Source of the DNA: Leucobacter chromiireducens subsp. solipictus
GTDB lineage: Bacteria > Actinomycetota > Actinomycetes > Actinomycetales > Microbacteriaceae
Length of the DNA stretch: 64,000 bases
Direction of reading: 5' to 3'
Assembly (NCBI RefSeq): GCF_016758195.1
Contig: NZ_QYAC01000008.1
Location: forward strand, 1-64,000
The translations under genes were made by a program, and so were the position numbers. This document shows, piece by piece, positions 8,410 to 16,304 of the stretch. The notes beneath the pieces are model-generated. The model was not told where the DNA came from, made no database searches, and worked only from the letters and a program-made list of their open reading frames with translations. Position 1 is the stretch's first letter. Every line of letters starts with the position of its first letter.

Positions 8410-9608
8410 GTCCCGCCGTGCCCGGGAACGCGGATCTTGCGATACAGGGTGGCGCGCGAGATACCCAGGATCTCAGCTGCGCGACTCCGGTTCCCGTCCG
8501 CGACCAGGAGGGCACGCCGGATCGCATCCTGTTCGGCACGCTCCATCAGGCCCCGCTGCGGCCGGCCGGGAAGATAGCTGGGAAGGTCACGCCGCCGCAC
8601 CACCGGGTGGGTTGCCCGAGAGACCGAGTGGATCGCGGCCGCACGCAGTTCCGGCAGGTTTCCCGGCCAGGCATACTCTCGCAGCGCTGCCAGCGCCGCA
8701 TCGGTCAATGCCGTGCCGCGTGGAGCCCCAGCCCGCAACGCAAAGCTTCGCCAGAGCTCGGCCAGGTCCTCGCCCCGGGAGCGGAGTGCGGGGATCGCAA
8801 CACACTCCGCGTCGAGCATGAACCCGATCTCGCCGGCAGCAGCCGGCGAGTCGGCCGCGATGGTCAGAGCGATCCGGTGCGGGGCGGGGGCGGTACGCAC
8901 CAGCGCACGCAGTCCCCCCAGCTGCCGTGGCTCGAGGGCGTCGACGCGGGTCACCACCACCCGATCCCCGGAACGCACGACCTCATCAGCCCGATCGAAC
9001 CAGCGCCCGGGGCCCAGCGCGACGATCGCCTGCGCGTCTACGATGCTGATCCCCTGCCCCGCCCGCGACGCACGCAAGGCCTCACCCGCGGCGAGCGACG
9101 CTTTCCCCACGCCGGCTTCACCGCTCACGAGCAGCGGACGACGTCCTCCTTGCGCGCGCCGCACCGCGTCCAGCGTGCGCCGCCAGTGCGCCGAGTGCCC
9201 CGCCAGGGGGATCGGCCCCGCCACGGCCAGATCTGAGCACGGTTCCCGGCCCGGATCGGGAAAGACAATGCGCACCACGCGATTCTCTCTCCCGAGACGC
9301 TGTTCGACGCTGAGCTGCACCGGCCCGAGGCTGGTCGCGACGATCGCGTGCCCCCGGCTATCACTGCTCTGCGAGGCGCCCTGAATAGCCCGCACGTCCT
9401 CCGGGCTGAATCGCCGCGCTGCACTGTTCTGCATCACGGTGCCCTGCGAGGTAAAGGCGATCACTGGCTCGGCACTGAGGCCGGAGCGTCGGAGGAACTC
9501 GTAGATCAGCCGATCCGCCCCCGGTTGCAACGCGCCGCTCACGACCGCACCACCCCACCGACACGGGCCCACCAGGAACGCACGCCGGATACATCCGCTC
9601 CGTTGCAC
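8406..9608 (-). CDS. shortened Fis-HTH/AAA regulator lacking the GAF domain
   Basis: A 400-residue relative of the regulator at 13493. From about residue 30 it follows that protein domain for domain (FSPEDVRAIQ against FSPEDLVAIQ; LRSRGEDLAELW against LRDRGADLAELW). It has a Walker A-like GEAGVGKAS and a C-terminal Fis-type helix-turn-helix (GNRSRAAEILGISRATLYRK). The first ~210 residues of the paralogue, including the GAF sensor domain, are missing. An in-frame stop (end of the upstream gene) shows the frame is closed, so this is not a sequencing frameshift. The GTG at 9608 is used; a GTG near 9542 is an alternative. It is the last gene of the aldehyde/alcohol dehydrogenase operon. No GAFTGA loop is present, so contact with sigma-54 is not expected. 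Confidence 0.82.
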   Translation of the reverse strand: MQRSGCIRRAFLVGPCRWGGAVVSGALQPGADRLIYEFLRRSGLSAEPVIAFTSQGTVMQNSAARRFSPEDVRAIQGASQSSDSRGHAIVATSLGPVQLSVEQRLGRENRVVRIVFPDPGREPCSDLAVAGPIPLAGHSAHWRRTLDAVRRAQGGRRPLLVSGEAGVGKASLAAGEALRASRAGQGISIVDAQAIVALGPGRWFDRADEVVRSGDRVVVTRVDALEPRQLGGLRALVRTAPAPHRIALTIAADSPAAAGEIGFMLDAECVAIPALRSRGEDLAELWRSFALRAGAPRGTALTDAALAALREYAWPGNLPELRAAAIHSVSRATHPVVRRRDLPSYLPGRPQRGLMERAEQDAIRRALLVADGNRSRAAEILGISRATLYRKIRVPGHGGT

Positions 9609-9641
9609 GCACCGTGGCCCGCCATCGCACCCTCCGCTCCG

Positions 9642-10592
9642 CTACTCGCCTGCAGCCGACCCGGGACCGTCGAACTCTCGGCGGAACCGCATGAGTTGGC
9701 GGTCGCGCCAGAGCACCCGCTCTGCCCAGTCGCGCTCGGGAAGCAGCGCCCGTCGCTGCTCCGCCACGAGATCGACAAGGTCATCGGTCCAGGGATCGTG
9801 TTGGCCTCGTTCGGCCCCCATCCGCGCATACGCGGGGCCCATCTTGCTGGCGTGTGACGCAATGCCCCCACGTGTGTTCAGGTCCACCGTCTCAAACGGG
9901 CCGATGAACGCCCACCGTCGCCCGAGCCCTTTGCTCATCACCGTGTCGATGTCCTCGACCGTCGCCACGCCATCGCGCACCAAGCAATACGCCTCCCGAA
10001 GCACAGCCCCCTGCAAACGATTGAAGATGAAGCCCTCCGCTTCTCGACGCACCACCACGGGCGATAACCCCGCCGAACGGTACAGTTCGGTCGCGCGCTC
10101 AACGATGGCATCGCTGGTCTCCGGGGCACGGACAACCTCGATGACCGGGATCAGATACGGCGGATTGCCCGGATGCCCCACAATCATCTGCGCTGCACGC
10201 GGGTACCCAGCCGCAAGCTCCGAGGGGACGATCGCCGAGCTCGAGCTCGCGAGCACCGCGGTGTCGCCGACGAGTTCAGAGATCTCTGCGAACAGTGCGC
10301 GCTTCAGCGCACCATCCTCGGGCACGCACTCCTGCACCAGGTCGGCCTCCGATACGGCATCGCGCAGCTCGCTCACCACCTCGACGCGGGCGGCCACGTC
10401 TTCAACCGCCCCCTCCCAGAACCCCTCACGCGCAAGTACTTCGATCCTGCTGCGGAACTCAGTGATAGCGCGCTCCCGAGCCGCGGGGAACGGGTCCCAA
10501 AGCCGGACCCTGGCACCACCGAGGCCGAAGACAATGGAGAACGCGACGCCGATGGAGCCAGCCCCGAGGATCGCTACTCTCGCGCCGTTCAC
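9642..10592 (-). CDS. 3-hydroxyacyl-CoA dehydrogenase-like (lambda-crystallin/L-gulonate dehydrogenase type)
   Basis: A 316-residue NAD-dependent dehydrogenase of the 3-hydroxyacyl-CoA dehydrogenase superfamily. The Rossmann motif is at the N terminus (VAILGAGSIGVAF). The segment GHPGNPPYLIPVIEVV and the later GPFETVDLN fit the lambda-crystallin/L-gulonate 3-dehydrogenase/carnitine dehydrogenase branch better than fatty acid oxidation enzymes. These oxidise a 3-hydroxy acid or its CoA ester. The start is ATG at 10592, overlapping the stop of the iron alcohol dehydrogenase gene by four bases. In this operon it probably handles a hydroxy-acid product of the pathway; the substrate cannot be read from the sequence. 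Confidence 0.85.
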   Translation of the reverse strand: MNGARVAILGAGSIGVAFSIVFGLGGARVRLWDPFPAARERAITEFRSRIEVLAREGFWEGAVEDVAARVEVVSELRDAVSEADLVQECVPEDGALKRALFAEISELVGDTAVLASSSSAIVPSELAAGYPRAAQMIVGHPGNPPYLIPVIEVVRAPETSDAIVERATELYRSAGLSPVVVRREAEGFIFNRLQGAVLREAYCLVRDGVATVEDIDTVMSKGLGRRWAFIGPFETVDLNTRGGIASHASKMGPAYARMGAERGQHDPWTDDLVDLVAEQRRALLPERDWAERVLWRDRQLMRFRREFDGPGSAAGE

Positions 10593-11839
10593 AGGGCCTC
10601 CGGGAACGACCGGTCCCCGCGGAACGCACGGCGCAGCAGCGCCAGGGCATCCGCCTCGGTCACCGCACGCGGGTTGTTCGCGAGGAGCCGCGTCGAGAGC
10701 ATCGCTTGCTGCGCGATGTGTGGGAGATCCGATTCGGCGACCCCGAGCTCTGTCAGGTCTGCGGGAACGCCCAGCGCCGCGAGCAGTGCATCGATCCGGC
10801 GGATTCCCGCGCGGGCCTGCTCCAGTTCCGGAGCTGCCGGATCGGCCACGCCCAGAAGCCTGCCCAATTCAGCGAACACCGCGAGCCGAGCGGGGAGATT
10901 GAATCGCATCACGTACGGCAAGAGTGCGCCGACACCGAACCCGTGCGGCGTATGCGTGAGGCCGCCGATCGGGCTCTGAAGTGCGTGCGCCGCCGCCGTG
11001 CCTGCCGTATTCAACGCCATCCCGCCGCAGAACGCCGCCAGCATCGTGTCAGCCCGGGCCGCACGGTCGAGCGGGTCCGCGACGATGCCTTCGATGGAGC
11101 GGTTGAGCAGTTCCAACCCGTGCCGGCAATAGATATCGGTCAGCAGGTTCTTCCCGACGTACAGGTGCTCTCGGATCTCATCGGGATCCGGATTCTTCGC
11201 GAGATCAGTGAAGGATTCCACGAGGTGCGAGAGCGCGTCAGCCGCCGTGGCCGCGGTGAGCCCCGGAGGGGCCGAGAGCGTGAAGTCCGGATCGATCACC
11301 GTCGCCACGGGCTCCAACCAGTTGCTCGCGACCCCTACCTTCACGCCGCGCTCGGCATCGAATACGACTCCGATGCACGAGACCTCCGCCCCGGTTCCCG
11401 CGGTGGTCGGAACCGTGACGATAGGGAGCACTGGCCCGGCGACCTGGTTCTCCCCGTAGTAATCCCGGATATCCCCGCCTCGTGCGAGGACTAGCGCGGT
11501 CACCTTTGCCATGTCTAGGCAGCTTCCGCCACCGATCCCGACAACCACCTCGATCCCCGCATCGTGAAACGCCTCGGCTGCTGTCCGCACGTTCTCGCGC
11601 GGAAGCTCGGGCGCGACCTCTGCATACACGCGCACCTCGAGGCCCGCGCCCTCAAGGCTGCGGATCACCTCTGCGAACTCTGCCGTCTGCCCCATCCTGG
11701 CGTCCGTGACGATCAGGGCCCGCGCGCCATACTGCGCGACGAGGTGCGGCAATTGTGCGCGTTGCCCCGGGCCGAATACGACCGTATGCGGCTGCCGCAG
11801 CAGGCCGAGCCCCAGCTGGTTCGTGTTCTCAATGGTCAT
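10589..11839 (-). CDS. iron-containing alcohol dehydrogenase
   Basis: A 416-residue group III (iron-dependent) alcohol dehydrogenase. It oxidises a primary alcohol or hydroxy acid to the aldehyde with NAD. The nucleotide loop GIGGGSCLDMAK and the family signature TVPTTAGTGAEVS are present. The metal site is seen in DALSHLVES and in the His-containing segment LTHTPHGFG. The gene overlaps the aldehyde dehydrogenase gene upstream and the 3-hydroxyacyl-CoA dehydrogenase gene downstream (ATGA both times). The pair with an aldehyde dehydrogenase suggests sequential oxidation of an alcohol to an acid, as in omega-hydroxy acid breakdown after lactone hydrolysis. Confidence 0.92.
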   Translation of the reverse strand: MTIENTNQLGLGLLRQPHTVVFGPGQRAQLPHLVAQYGARALIVTDARMGQTAEFAEVIRSLEGAGLEVRVYAEVAPELPRENVRTAAEAFHDAGIEVVVGIGGGSCLDMAKVTALVLARGGDIRDYYGENQVAGPVLPIVTVPTTAGTGAEVSCIGVVFDAERGVKVGVASNWLEPVATVIDPDFTLSAPPGLTAATAADALSHLVESFTDLAKNPDPDEIREHLYVGKNLLTDIYCRHGLELLNRSIEGIVADPLDRAARADTMLAAFCGGMALNTAGTAAAHALQSPIGGLTHTPHGFGVGALLPYVMRFNLPARLAVFAELGRLLGVADPAAPELEQARAGIRRIDALLAALGVPADLTELGVAESDLPHIAQQAMLSTRLLANNPRAVTEADALALLRRAFRGDRSFPEAL

Positions 11840-13314
11840 GCAACCGCTCCTTCGGTATCGACGCTGAGCGCCATGTAGTGGGGCTCCAAAAACTCGTAGA
11901 TCCCGTCGTGGCCCGCTTCCCGACCCACACCGGAGGTTTTCGTTCCCCCGAATGGCGCAGCGGGATCCGCCATGATGCCGCGGTTCAGCCCAACCATTCC
12001 GAACTCAAGGCGCTCGCCCAGTGTGATAGCCCGCGAGATATCTCGGGTGAAGAGATACGCGGCGAGCCCGTACGGGGTGTCATTCGCCAGGCGCAATGCA
12101 GCGGCCGCGGAATCCACCGTGTAGAGCGCGGCCACCGGCGCGAAGAGTTCCTCATTGCTGAGTGCGTGCCGCTCCTGGGTGAACTGAACGACCGTGGGGT
12201 CAAAGAAGAACCCGTCGCCGGCACGAGGCGACCCGCCGAGGAGCACGCTCCCGCCGAGCTGCACGAGCCGCTCAAGCAGCGACACGACCCGATCGCGCTG
12301 TCGAGCGGAGATGAGCGGCCCCACGGTGGTGTCGGGATCGAATCCGTCGCCCGCGCGAAGCTCCGCCGCCGCCGCGACGAACTTCTGGGTAAACTCCTCC
12401 GCGATCGCCTCGTGAAGAATGATCCGGTTCGCCGCCACACAGGCTTGCCCGGCGTTGCGGAACTTGCAGAGGATCGCCTCGCGCACTGCGAGATCAATGT
12501 CGGCGTCCTCGAGCACGATGAAGGGGCCGTCTCCGCCGAGCTCCATCGCGGAGTTCACCACGCCGGGCGCGGCCTGCGACAACAACGTTGCGCCCACCCC
12601 CGTGGAGCCAGTAAAGCTGACCTTCCGCAGGCGAGGGTCTGCCATGATCGCGCGGGAGACGTCGCCGGATTCTCGCGTGTGGATCAGGTTGACCACCCCG
12701 GCGGGGAATCCGGCATCGTGCAGCACCTCGGCGAACAGCGCTTGAGTCAGCGGCGTGTCTCGTGCGGTTTTCATCACAACAGTGCACCCCGCGCCCAGGG
12801 CGGCCCCGGCCTTCCTCGCGCTCATGAGGAGCGGGAAGTTCCACGGTGTGACCAGGTAGCTCGGACCCACCGGGCGGTGCCCGACGATCACGCGATACCC
12901 GCCGTTGGAGCCCTCAGCATAGCTCCCCTTCAGATGCGCCACCTGTTCTGCGAACCAGAGGAAAAACGACGCGGAGAGCGCGAACTCGCCTCGAGCTTCC
13001 GCTAGGGGTTTTCCACTCTCGAGCGTCATCGTTTCGACGATGGCGTCCTCCCGCTCGAGCAGGAGCCGGTGCGCCCGGTGCATCAGATCGGCTCGCGCTC
13101 GGGGCGACCAGCCGGACCAGCTCTCCTGCGCCGCATGCGCTGCGGCGAGCGCCCGCAGCGCTTCATCGACGCCACCGCTCGTCGGCTCGGCGATCGTCTC
13201 ACCAGTCGCCGGGTTGAGCACGGGGAATCGTTCTTCGGTCGTGACCCACTCGCCGCCGATCAAGAGGTCGAGAGGAACGGTATGTCCGCGTGGGGCGGCA
13301 CTGCGCGTGATCAT
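11836..13314 (-). CDS. NAD(P)-dependent aldehyde dehydrogenase (semialdehyde dehydrogenase type)
   Basis: A 492-residue aldehyde dehydrogenase, closest in pattern to succinate-semialdehyde dehydrogenases (GabD type). Catalytic features: the Glu in MELGGDGPFIV, the Cys in FRNAGQACVAANR and the cofactor loop SFTGSTGVG. It opens the four-gene leftward operon (aldehyde dehydrogenase, iron alcohol dehydrogenase, hydroxyacyl-CoA dehydrogenase, short regulator). It diverges from the full-length regulator gene at 13493, with an inverted repeat between them. The likely job is oxidation of an aldehyde acid made by the next enzyme; the true substrate is inferred only from the cluster. Confidence 0.92.
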   Translation of the reverse strand: MITRSAAPRGHTVPLDLLIGGEWVTTEERFPVLNPATGETIAEPTSGGVDEALRALAAAHAAQESWSGWSPRARADLMHRAHRLLLEREDAIVETMTLESGKPLAEARGEFALSASFFLWFAEQVAHLKGSYAEGSNGGYRVIVGHRPVGPSYLVTPWNFPLLMSARKAGAALGAGCTVVMKTARDTPLTQALFAEVLHDAGFPAGVVNLIHTRESGDVSRAIMADPRLRKVSFTGSTGVGATLLSQAAPGVVNSAMELGGDGPFIVLEDADIDLAVREAILCKFRNAGQACVAANRIILHEAIAEEFTQKFVAAAAELRAGDGFDPDTTVGPLISARQRDRVVSLLERLVQLGGSVLLGGSPRAGDGFFFDPTVVQFTQERHALSNEELFAPVAALYTVDSAAAALRLANDTPYGLAAYLFTRDISRAITLGERLEFGMVGLNRGIMADPAAPFGGTKTSGVGREAGHDGIYEFLEPHYMALSVDTEGAVA

Positions 13315-13364
13315 GAAGTCTCCTTAGCGATGCGGGTCGGACGTCGACCCCAGCGTGAGGTAAT

Positions 13365-13389
13365 CGTAATACAATCATCTCGTATTACG
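13365..13389. promoter_or_regulatory. inverted repeat CGTAATAC-N9-GTATTACG
   Basis: Perfect 8-base arms (13365-13372 and 13382-13389) flank nine bases. The site lies in the 178-base divergent region between the aldehyde dehydrogenase operon and the GAF/Fis regulator gene. It is AT-rich against a GC-rich background. A likely operator; the cognate protein is unknown, either the adjacent regulator or the GntR protein of the cluster. Confidence 0.65.
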
Positions 13390-13492
13390 GTAGTATCGGA
13401 ATCACAAGATGTGTTGGCCCCATGACCAGAGCTATGCTGATCGTCACGCTGTGCGCTCAGCCGCGTCTGGCACACGCCCGCCTGGAGGAACA

Positions 13493-15232
13493 ATGACGTC
13501 ACCTCGAACCCGCCCCGCCCAGATCGATTTCGCCAAAGAGACCGTGCTGTGCGGAGATGGCCCGCCAGTCCGCGCCTCGGCGGTCGCTGCACGGCAGCAC
13601 ATCGTCGATAGTTGGGTGCGCTCGAAGAGCGCACTCGGAATGCCGGACCGGATCACGAGCGTTCCCGTGGTCACCGAGGACGAACTGGATGACACGCTGC
13701 TCGAGGTCTTGCACACTCCGATGGCCAGCTTCGCGCGCTCCCTCGACGGCACCGGCGTCGGCTTGCTGCTTGCCGACGCGCAGGGGCGCATCCTCGAGCG
13801 TTGGGCCGGCGGGTCCCACGGCAAGAAGCACCTCGATCGCGTGGGGACGGTCCGCGGCTCGGTCCTCTCCGAAGGCGCGGTCGGTACCAACGGCGTGGGG
13901 ACCGTACTCGCAACACGTCGCCCCACCCAAGTCGTCATGAACGAACACTTCTCTGAGCTCTATCGTGCGGCGATCTGCACCGGTGCGCCCATCTTTCACC
14001 CGGTAACCCGAGAGCTGCTTGGTGCGGTGACGCTCTCGTGTGACACCGCCCATCAATCGCAATTGCTGCAAGCGCTGATCCGAACGCTGACGACGAACCT
14101 CGAACACCACATGCTCACGTTTGAACAGCCCGGAACCCGGCAGTTGCTGGACGAGTTCCTCCGCCACTCGCGCCAGGGAGGCACCCCGCTCCTCGGCTTC
14201 GATTCGGCCGGGCTGCTTGTGCAGAATGCATCCGCCGCGCGGTTCAGCCCCGAGGACCTGGTCGCGATCCAGCAGGCGGCCGCGAATGCGGACGCCCGCG
14301 GGAGGTCCCGAGGAGACACTTCGCTCGGCCACATCGATCTCCTGGTCGATCGTTTCCCGGGAGCCGGAACGGTACTCGTGCGAGTCGCCCCCGCGCGGCC
14401 CGTCACCCCGCCGCCCATCCGTCCAACACTGCCCCTGCTCGGAGCCTCCCCGGAATGGCGCGAGACCGTGCAGCTCGTCACGAGCGCCCGGAGATCCTCC
14501 CGGCCAACGATCATCGCGGGAGAGGCCGCGACCGGAAAGACATCGCTTGCGCTCGGCGCAGCCGCTGATGTCCACGGGCCAGCAACAGGCGCGGCGATCC
14601 TCGAGGCTGCAGGCCTGCCGATCCTCGGCACGCACCGCTGGTTCGCACGGCTGGAGCACTTTCTCGCGACGGAACCCCAGATCATCATCAAGAACGCTGA
14701 AGTCCTCGATCGCGCTGCGAGGGAGGCGACACGCTCGGTGATCGCCGCGCACGCCCACGCCGGCCGCGTGATGCTCACGATGACCGCGGACACTCCAACT
14801 GCGGTCGAGTCTTTTGCGCTGAGTCTCGGCGCTCACCTGGTCCAGGTGCCGCCGTTGCGCGACCGCGGAGCCGACCTCGCCGAGCTCTGGGCTCGGTTCG
14901 CGGACGCCGAAGTCCCGGGCGCGCACGTGCGTCCCTCCGCTGAGGCCCTCCGCCTCTTGCAGCGACACGCCTGGCCGGGGAACCTCCGCGAACTGCAGGC
15001 GGTCGTCGCCGACATCGTCGCACGCAAGCGGTTCGGCGTTATCGAGCCGGAGGAGCTTCCAGCCAGCCTCCGCGCGCCGCAGACGACCGGCCTCATTGAA
15101 CGCGCCGAAGCCGAGGCCATCACTCGCGCGCTGCGCGAGGCCGGGGGAAATCGTGGGCGTGCCGCAGAGATCCTGGGGATCTCGCGGGCCACCGTGTACC
15201 GCAAGATGAAGAGCTACCGCTTGTCGTCGTAG
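13493..15232 (+). CDS. GAF/AAA/Fis-type regulator without sigma-54 contact loop (AcoR/MimR-like)
   Basis: A 579-residue activator resembling AcoR/MimR-type regulators. A GAF-like sensor domain occupies about residues 70-205. A AAA-like domain follows (Walker A-like GEAATGKTS near 343-351; ARLEHFLATEPQ; LRDRGADLAELW), then a Fis helix-turn-helix at the C terminus (GNRGRAAEILGISRATVYRK). The GAFTGA loop used to contact sigma-54 is missing. That fits an actinobacterium without sigma-54, so it must act with another sigma factor. The ATG at 13493 has a strong GGAGGA site; TATGCT at 13433-13438 is a -10 candidate. It lies between the dehydrogenase operon and the ABC importer and probably senses the substrate or an intermediate. 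Confidence 0.88.
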   Translation: MTSPRTRPAQIDFAKETVLCGDGPPVRASAVAARQHIVDSWVRSKSALGMPDRITSVPVVTEDELDDTLLEVLHTPMASFARSLDGTGVGLLLADAQGRILERWAGGSHGKKHLDRVGTVRGSVLSEGAVGTNGVGTVLATRRPTQVVMNEHFSELYRAAICTGAPIFHPVTRELLGAVTLSCDTAHQSQLLQALIRTLTTNLEHHMLTFEQPGTRQLLDEFLRHSRQGGTPLLGFDSAGLLVQNASAARFSPEDLVAIQQAAANADARGRSRGDTSLGHIDLLVDRFPGAGTVLVRVAPARPVTPPPIRPTLPLLGASPEWRETVQLVTSARRSSRPTIIAGEAATGKTSLALGAAADVHGPATGAAILEAAGLPILGTHRWFARLEHFLATEPQIIIKNAEVLDRAAREATRSVIAAHAHAGRVMLTMTADTPTAVESFALSLGAHLVQVPPLRDRGADLAELWARFADAEVPGAHVRPSAEALRLLQRHAWPGNLRELQAVVADIVARKRFGVIEPEELPASLRAPQTTGLIERAEAEAITRALREAGGNRGRAAEILGISRATVYRKMKSYRLSS

Positions 15233-15279
15233 CAGTGCGGCGGCACCGCGCCCGCGCGAGCGGCCACCGCCGCACTGCT
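15231..15279. terminator. bidirectional terminator hairpin
   Basis: Perfect 13-base arms, AGCAGTGCGGCGG (15231-15243) and CCGCCGCACTGCT (15267-15279), enclose a GC-rich loop. The stem touches the stop codons of both converging genes (regulator and ABC permease). Confidence 0.85.
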
Positions 15280-16304
15280 TAGACCGGCGACGGCACGGCA
15301 TCGGAGCGGCGATTCTGGCGTTCTCTGATGGCGGCCCCGAGCACCGGGGCCAACGCCCGGACGAGGACCACGAGCAAGAGCACCGCCGCCTGCGCGATGA
15401 GCTGCCAGGAGTCAGGCCATCCGAGCGCCCGAAAGAGCTGTCCGAGCTGAGTGAGGAAGAGCGCAGCGACACCGGAGCTCACCACGCTTGCAAGACCCCC
15501 GGTGAGCGCGGTGCCGCCGAGCACGACCGCGGCGACGGTCGGCAACAGGTACGAGTCCCCGAGGAAAAGCGCTGGTGTCTTCGTGTACGCGGCCAGCAGT
15601 ATCCCCGCAACGCCGTACAGCGCGGCCGCAACACCGTAACCGAGCATCTGATACGCACCCACAGGCGTTCCGACGATCCGCGCCGCCGCCTCGCTAACGC
15701 CGACCGCAGTGAGCCTCCGCCCCACCACCGTCTGTCCACCGATGAACCCGGCGACCGCGAGGACCACGATTGCGATCAGCAGGGTGTTCGGGACCCCGAA
15801 CGTCCGGTCAAGTGTGACCTGGTTCAACACGCTCGGCGCACTCGCGGGAGTGCCCTTCGAGATCGCGAAGACTACCCCGAGCAGCACGCTGTTCATCCCG
15901 AGCGTCACCACCAGCGGCATCACCCGGAAGAAGACCACAATCGCACCGCTGATGAGCCCGAAGGCCAACGGCACCCCGATCCCCACGAGCACAGCCGGCA
16001 GCACGTCCCACCCATAGGACTGCGGGAGCTTCGTCACGAGGGCCGCGCCGAGCGCAATCATTCCCGGAACGGAGAGATCGAGTCCGCGCTGTTGGACCAC
16101 GAGCGTCTGGCCCGCGGCCGCGATTGCGAGCACCGCAGCGAACGGCAGCATGCTCAGTAGTGGAGCGAATCCCAGGCTTCCCGGAGCGATCAGCGGGCTG
16201 ACGGCGAAGAGCGCGAGGGTCGCGAGCCAGATCGCCGTGTAACGACCGGAGAGTACTCGAGTCCAGAGAGGAATAGGTTCCGAGTTTCGCGTGTTCATGA
16301 TCAA
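15279..16304 (-). CDS. ribose-type ABC transporter permease
   Basis: A 341-residue integral membrane permease of the RbsC family (BPD_transp_2), with about ten helices. The typical segment AAGQTLVVQQRGLDLSVPG lies near residue 70, and a second one, TVAAVVLGGTALTGG, lies near 260. It is the partner of the fused ATPase-permease encoded just upstream (4-base ATGA overlap at 16301-16304), so the membrane part would be a heterodimer of two unlike permease domains. Ribose-type importers carry sugars, polyols and related small molecules; the cargo here is unknown and may be a precursor for the monooxygenase pathway. Confidence 0.92.
   Translation of the reverse strand: MIMNTRNSEPIPLWTRVLSGRYTAIWLATLALFAVSPLIAPGSLGFAPLLSMLPFAAVLAIAAAGQTLVVQQRGLDLSVPGMIALGAALVTKLPQSYGWDVLPAVLVGIGVPLAFGLISGAIVVFFRVMPLVVTLGMNSVLLGVVFAISKGTPASAPSVLNQVTLDRTFGVPNTLLIAIVVLAVAGFIGGQTVVGRRLTAVGVSEAAARIVGTPVGAYQMLGYGVAAALYGVAGILLAAYTKTPALFLGDSYLLPTVAAVVLGGTALTGGLASVVSSGVAALFLTQLGQLFRALGWPDSWQLIAQAAVLLLVVLVRALAPVLGAAIRERQNRRSDAVPSPV

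Noticed and set aside
8406..9608. Pseudogene made by a frameshift of a full-length regulator
   Set aside because: The bases upstream carry the end of another gene with an in-frame stop and no GAF sequence in any frame; the remaining protein is intact.
13499..15472. A 657-codon open frame opposite the GAF/Fis regulator
   Set aside because: Reads through the terminator hairpin and lacks any recognisable domain; shadow of the real gene.
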